From Christensenella sp. UBA6420 (GTDB taxonomy: Bacteria > Bacillota > Clostridia > Christensenellales > DTU072): a stretch of 6,603 bases of DNA. Where the stretch lies: positions 1-6,603 of the forward strand of contig DJPE01000082.1 of NCBI GenBank assembly GCA_002439705.1, read 5' to 3'. Both the position numbers and the translations under genes were made by a program. The notes below the pieces were generated by a model. It was not told the DNA's origin, did not search any database, and saw only the letters and a list, made by a program, of their open reading frames with translations. Shown here piece after piece: positions 4,325-6,603 of the stretch (its first letter is position 1; each line of letters opens with the position of its first letter).

Positions 4325-5632
4325 TTATTTTTTGTCATCACAAGATGTAGTGTCTTGCTCGGAGTGTTCGGCACTATCGCCGTTATTACCGCCGTCGGCA
4401 AGGGTTATATTCCCGTTCCCGTCGGGCAATTCGAGCGACAACGTTTGTTTCGCCGCATGTTTATCCCAGCTTTTATAGATAAGTTTTAGGAGAATAGGCG
4501 CGAGCAAACTGCTTGCTATGACGAGCATAACACCCATAGCGAGATAGTCCGCCGTCACAAACCCCGCCGAAATTCCTTTCTGCAGAACTATAAGGCATAC
4601 TTCGCCGCGCGCTATCATTCCTACGCCTATTATTATCGACTCGTGCCAGCTGTAACGTAAAGTTTTGGCGGCAAGCAGACATCCGAGCATTTTCGTCGCT
4701 ATCGCCACTACGACGAACGCTATACAAAACCACACCATATTCGCGTTAAAGTTGGAAAAATCGGCATTTATTCCGATGCTTGCGAAAAATACGGGAGAGA
4801 AAATCATATAGGCGTTGATTTCTATCTTTCTGTCGATATATTCGCTTTCTTTAAGACCGGACATCATAATGCCCGCGATATACGCTCCGGTAATATCCGC
4901 CACGCCGAAAAACTTTTCCGCGCAGTATGCGTACAGGAAGCAAATAACCAGTCCGAATATGGGAAGTCTTCTCGTATGCGGAAATTTTTTGTTAAGGAAC
5001 TTGAAAAGATAATGTATTCCTATTCCCACGCCGATGGCGAGAATGAAAAAGATAACCATTTTAAGAATAGCGATACCGGGTTTTACTTCGGGGTTTCTTA
5101 CCCCCATGATAAAGCTAAGCAAAACTATGCCGATAACGTCGTCTATTATTGCCGCAGACAAAATAACCGTCCCAGCTCTCGAACGGAGCTTGCCCATTTC
5201 TCGCAATGTTTCCACCGTTATAGACACGCTCGTCGCAGTCATTATTACGCCGATAAAGACGTATTTAAGAAGCTGCATCGTATCCACGTTCTTAAATCCG
5301 CCCAAAAACGCAGCCGCTATCAGAAATCCGCAGCCGAGCGGCAAAATCACTCCCGCCGACGCCACCAAAAACGCGGCGAGTCCGTTTTCTTTAAGGTCTT
5401 TTACGTTGGTTTCCAGCCCCGCCGAGAACATTATAAGAATTACGCCCAGTTCGGCTATTATTCTCAACGTGTCGGACGGATGAACCCATTTAAGAACGCA
5501 CGGCCCTATGAGAAGTCCCGCAATAAGAAAGCCTACCACCTGCGGTAAGCCTAATTTTTTAGTGATTATCCCGAACAATTTCGTAAAGAACAAAATTATC
5601 GCAAGTTCGAGCAGTATCGTATAATCCGTCAT
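4325..5632 (-). CDS. CPA2-family cation:proton antiporter
   Basis: This is a 435-residue integral membrane protein of the monovalent cation:proton antiporter-2 family (Na+/H+ or K+/H+ exchange across the cytoplasmic membrane). Seen: about 12-13 hydrophobic segments between residues 5 and 388; the N-terminal GLPQVVGFLIAGLLIGP (28-44); ELGVILIMFSAGLE (61-74); the TATSVSITVETLREMGKL helix break (132-149); and the ion-binding pair Asp164-Asp165 in AAIIDDVIG. Also seen are TKMLG at 313-317, whose Lys314 probably corresponds to the conserved core lysine of NapA-type exchangers, and GMIARGEV at 338-345. The Asp-Asp pair suggests electrogenic exchange by analogy with NapA. There is no C-terminal RCK/TrkA-N domain, so it is closer to NapA or GerN than to full KefB/KefC. 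The last 43 or so residues are a hydrophilic Asp/Glu/Asn-rich tail. AAAGGGGA precedes the start; the gene lies 30 bases after dut, in an apparent operon. The ion cannot be told from sequence. Confidence 0.93.
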   Translation of the reverse strand: MTDYTILLELAIILFFTKLFGIITKKLGLPQVVGFLIAGLLIGPCVLKWVHPSDTLRIIAELGVILIMFSAGLETNVKDLKENGLAAFLVASAGVILPLGCGFLIAAAFLGGFKNVDTMQLLKYVFIGVIMTATSVSITVETLREMGKLRSRAGTVILSAAIIDDVIGIVLLSFIMGVRNPEVKPGIAILKMVIFFILAIGVGIGIHYLFKFLNKKFPHTRRLPIFGLVICFLYAYCAEKFFGVADITGAYIAGIMMSGLKESEYIDRKIEINAYMIFSPVFFASIGINADFSNFNANMVWFCIAFVVVAIATKMLGCLLAAKTLRYSWHESIIIGVGMIARGEVCLIVLQKGISAGFVTADYLAMGVMLVIASSLLAPILLKLIYKSWDKHAAKQTLSLELPDGNGNITLADGGNNGDSAEHSEQDTTSCDDKK

Positions 5633-5662
5633 TTTATCCCCTTTCCGTCAACGAACGGTCGG

Positions 5663-6145
5663 CTATTTTCCCGTACTGCCGAACCCGCCGTTGCGTTTTT
5701 CCTTGGCGTCGTCGTCGAACGTTATTCCGTACTCGGTAAATACGCCCTGACAGAAGGCTTGACCTTCTTCCAAAGAAAGAATTTTACCTTCTTTACTGTC
5801 GTTTGTCAATTTGATTTGAATATGTCCTTCGTTGTCGCTGTAAAAATAATCGGAATCTATTATTCCGACGGTGTTGTTAAGTTGCAGACGGTACTTAAAC
5901 CCGAGACCGCTGCGGGGGTAGATACTAAGAACCCACCCTTCGTTTATTTCCGCTCGTATCCCCGTCGGAATTTTTATAGTTTCTCCCGGTTTAAGCGTGA
6001 AAGATACGGGAGTAAAAAAGTCGTACCCCGCACTTCCCGCGGTGGCTCTTTTCGGTAATTTTATCTTATAGTAACTATCTTTCGTTCCGCCGTCGAGTAT
6101 AAATCTTTCTTCGCTGACTTTACAAAAACGAGCTATCCTTTTCAT
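5663..6145 (-). CDS. dut: dUTP diphosphatase (trimeric dUTPase)
   Basis: This enzyme hydrolyses dUTP to dUMP and diphosphate in the cytoplasm, keeping uracil out of DNA and supplying dUMP for thymidylate synthesis. At 160 residues it is normal for the homotrimeric family, with all five motifs in order. They are AGYD (39-42), PRSGLGFK (77-84), TVGIIDSDY (92-100, with Asp97 as the likely water-activating aspartate), GQAFCQGVF (128-136, standing for the usual GxRIAQ) and RNGGFGSTGK (151-160). The last is the mobile tail that closes on the phosphates. Between the IDSDY and EGHI parts of motif 3 there is an extra stretch, FYSDN, which I associate with clostridial members. An N-terminal extension of about 25 residues precedes the core. 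AAGGACGG precedes the ATG. It lies 26 bases after the UPF0210 gene and 30 before the antiporter, probably as one transcript. Confidence 0.95.
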   Translation of the reverse strand: MKRIARFCKVSEERFILDGGTKDSYYKIKLPKRATAGSAGYDFFTPVSFTLKPGETIKIPTGIRAEINEGWVLSIYPRSGLGFKYRLQLNNTVGIIDSDYFYSDNEGHIQIKLTNDSKEGKILSLEEGQAFCQGVFTEYGITFDDDAKEKRNGGFGSTGK

Positions 6146-6171
6146 ATTTTTTCCGTCCTTATCTATTATTT

Positions 6172-6603
6172 TTAGTTTTTATGCGCCCAGACGGGAGCGG
6201 GTATCCTTCCGCCGCGGTTAATAAACTTAGCGGGAGAAACGGTGTTTATTTTCATTATGGGAGCCGAGCCTAAAAGTCCGCCGAAATCGACGCGCCCTTC
6301 CGTCTTGCCGTAGACGGGGATTACTCTTACGGCGGTGGTCTTGTTGTTACTTACCCCTATCGCCGCTTCGTCGGCTATCATTGCCGAAAGGACTTCCGCC
6401 GTCGTATCTCCCGGGACGGCTATCATATCGAGACCGACAGAACATATAGCCGTCATGGCTTCGAGTTTTTCCGCACGAAGAATGCCCTTTTCGACGGCGT
6501 TTATCATTCCCGCATCCTCGGAAACGGGGATGAACGCGCCCGAAAGACCGCCGACGTGAGAGGACGCCATAACTCCGCCCTTCTTCACCGCGTCGTTGAG
6601 CAG
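6172..6603 (-). CDS. UPF0210 (DUF711/PFL) family protein, C-terminal part
   Basis: This is the last 143 residues of a protein that continues past the right edge; the full family length is about 450 residues. The frame is open to base 6603 (LLNDAVKKGG at the edge), so the GTG at 6588 is an internal codon and not the start. Seen, as family blocks: ASSHVGGLSGAFIPVSED, CSVGLDMIAVPGDT, ADEAAIG followed by NNKTTAVRVIPV, GGLLGSAPIM, and the C-terminal GGRIPAP. The family has a fold related to pyruvate formate-lyase but no established activity. It is commonly encoded next to a small ACT-domain protein (UPF0237), which would lie outside this window, upstream of this gene. It ends 26 bases before dut on the same strand, so it is likely cotranscribed with dut and the antiporter; the operon's promoter is off-window. 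Confidence 0.93.
   Translation of the reverse strand: MLNDAVKKGGVMASSHVGGLSGAFIPVSEDAGMINAVEKGILRAEKLEAMTAICSVGLDMIAVPGDTTAEVLSAMIADEAAIGVSNNKTTAVRVIPVYGKTEGRVDFGGLLGSAPIMKINTVSPAKFINRGGRIPAPVWAHKN

Noticed and set aside
4976..5548. 190-residue and 149-residue plus-strand frames inside the antiporter gene
   Set aside because: Antisense to a clearly recognised membrane protein; the translations are His/Tyr/Arg-rich or Ser/Thr-rich without domains.
4325..5632. Antiporter as full KefB/KefC potassium efflux protein
   Set aside because: The C-terminal RCK/TrkA-N nucleotide-binding domain is missing, so a kef symbol is not justified.
6172..6588. Complete 138-residue protein starting at GTG 6588
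   Set aside because: The frame continues to the window edge with family-like residues, and the family's full length is about 450 residues; this is only its C-terminal part.

Overview
The window reads as chromosomal DNA from a Gram-positive, Clostridia-type bacterium (Bacillota), probably an uncultured gut-type lineage. The evidence is a DUF4364 winged-helix gene (a family I know from Clostridia), a clostridial-style dUTPase with an insertion after motif 3, a UPF0210 (PFL-family) gene, AGGAGG-like ribosome binding sites, sigma-A-type promoters with 17-18 base spacers, and AT-rich intergenic DNA. No phage, transposase, CRISPR array, tRNA or rRNA was recognised.

Layout: a minus-strand DUF1003 membrane-protein gene (62-574) has its own strong promoter (623-651). 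It is divergent from a plus-strand pair: an unrecognised 102-residue orphan ORF (874-1182) with a good promoter but no Shine-Dalgarno, then a large lipoprotein gene (1386-3269) with promoter, ribosome binding site, lipobox and terminator all visible. After the lipoprotein terminator comes about 370 bases without a gene (3270-3639). This holds two arrays of tiny hairpins joined by fixed AATTCG or AATTAAC linkers, separated by a minus-strand terminator hairpin. The rest is on the minus strand: DUF4364 (3640-4170) with its own extended -10 promoter and a leader hairpin, then, upstream, a likely operon of UPF0210 (partial, runs off the right edge), dUTPase and a CPA2-type cation:proton antiporter, with gaps of 26 and 30 bases.

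How they fit together: the right-hand genes are housekeeping-like (nucleotide-pool sanitation, ion homeostasis, a conserved protein of unknown function and a probable regulator). No shared pathway follows from their adjacency. The lipoprotein is exported and surface-anchored, with at least one WG-like repeat; its role is unknown. The left part around the orphan ORF is AT-rich and has traces of local duplication.

The most unusual signal is the pair of linker-hairpin arrays between the convergent lipoprotein and DUF4364 genes: linkers are constant while hairpin arms vary in sequence but keep pairing. I found no convincing defence system or other new multi-gene system in this window.
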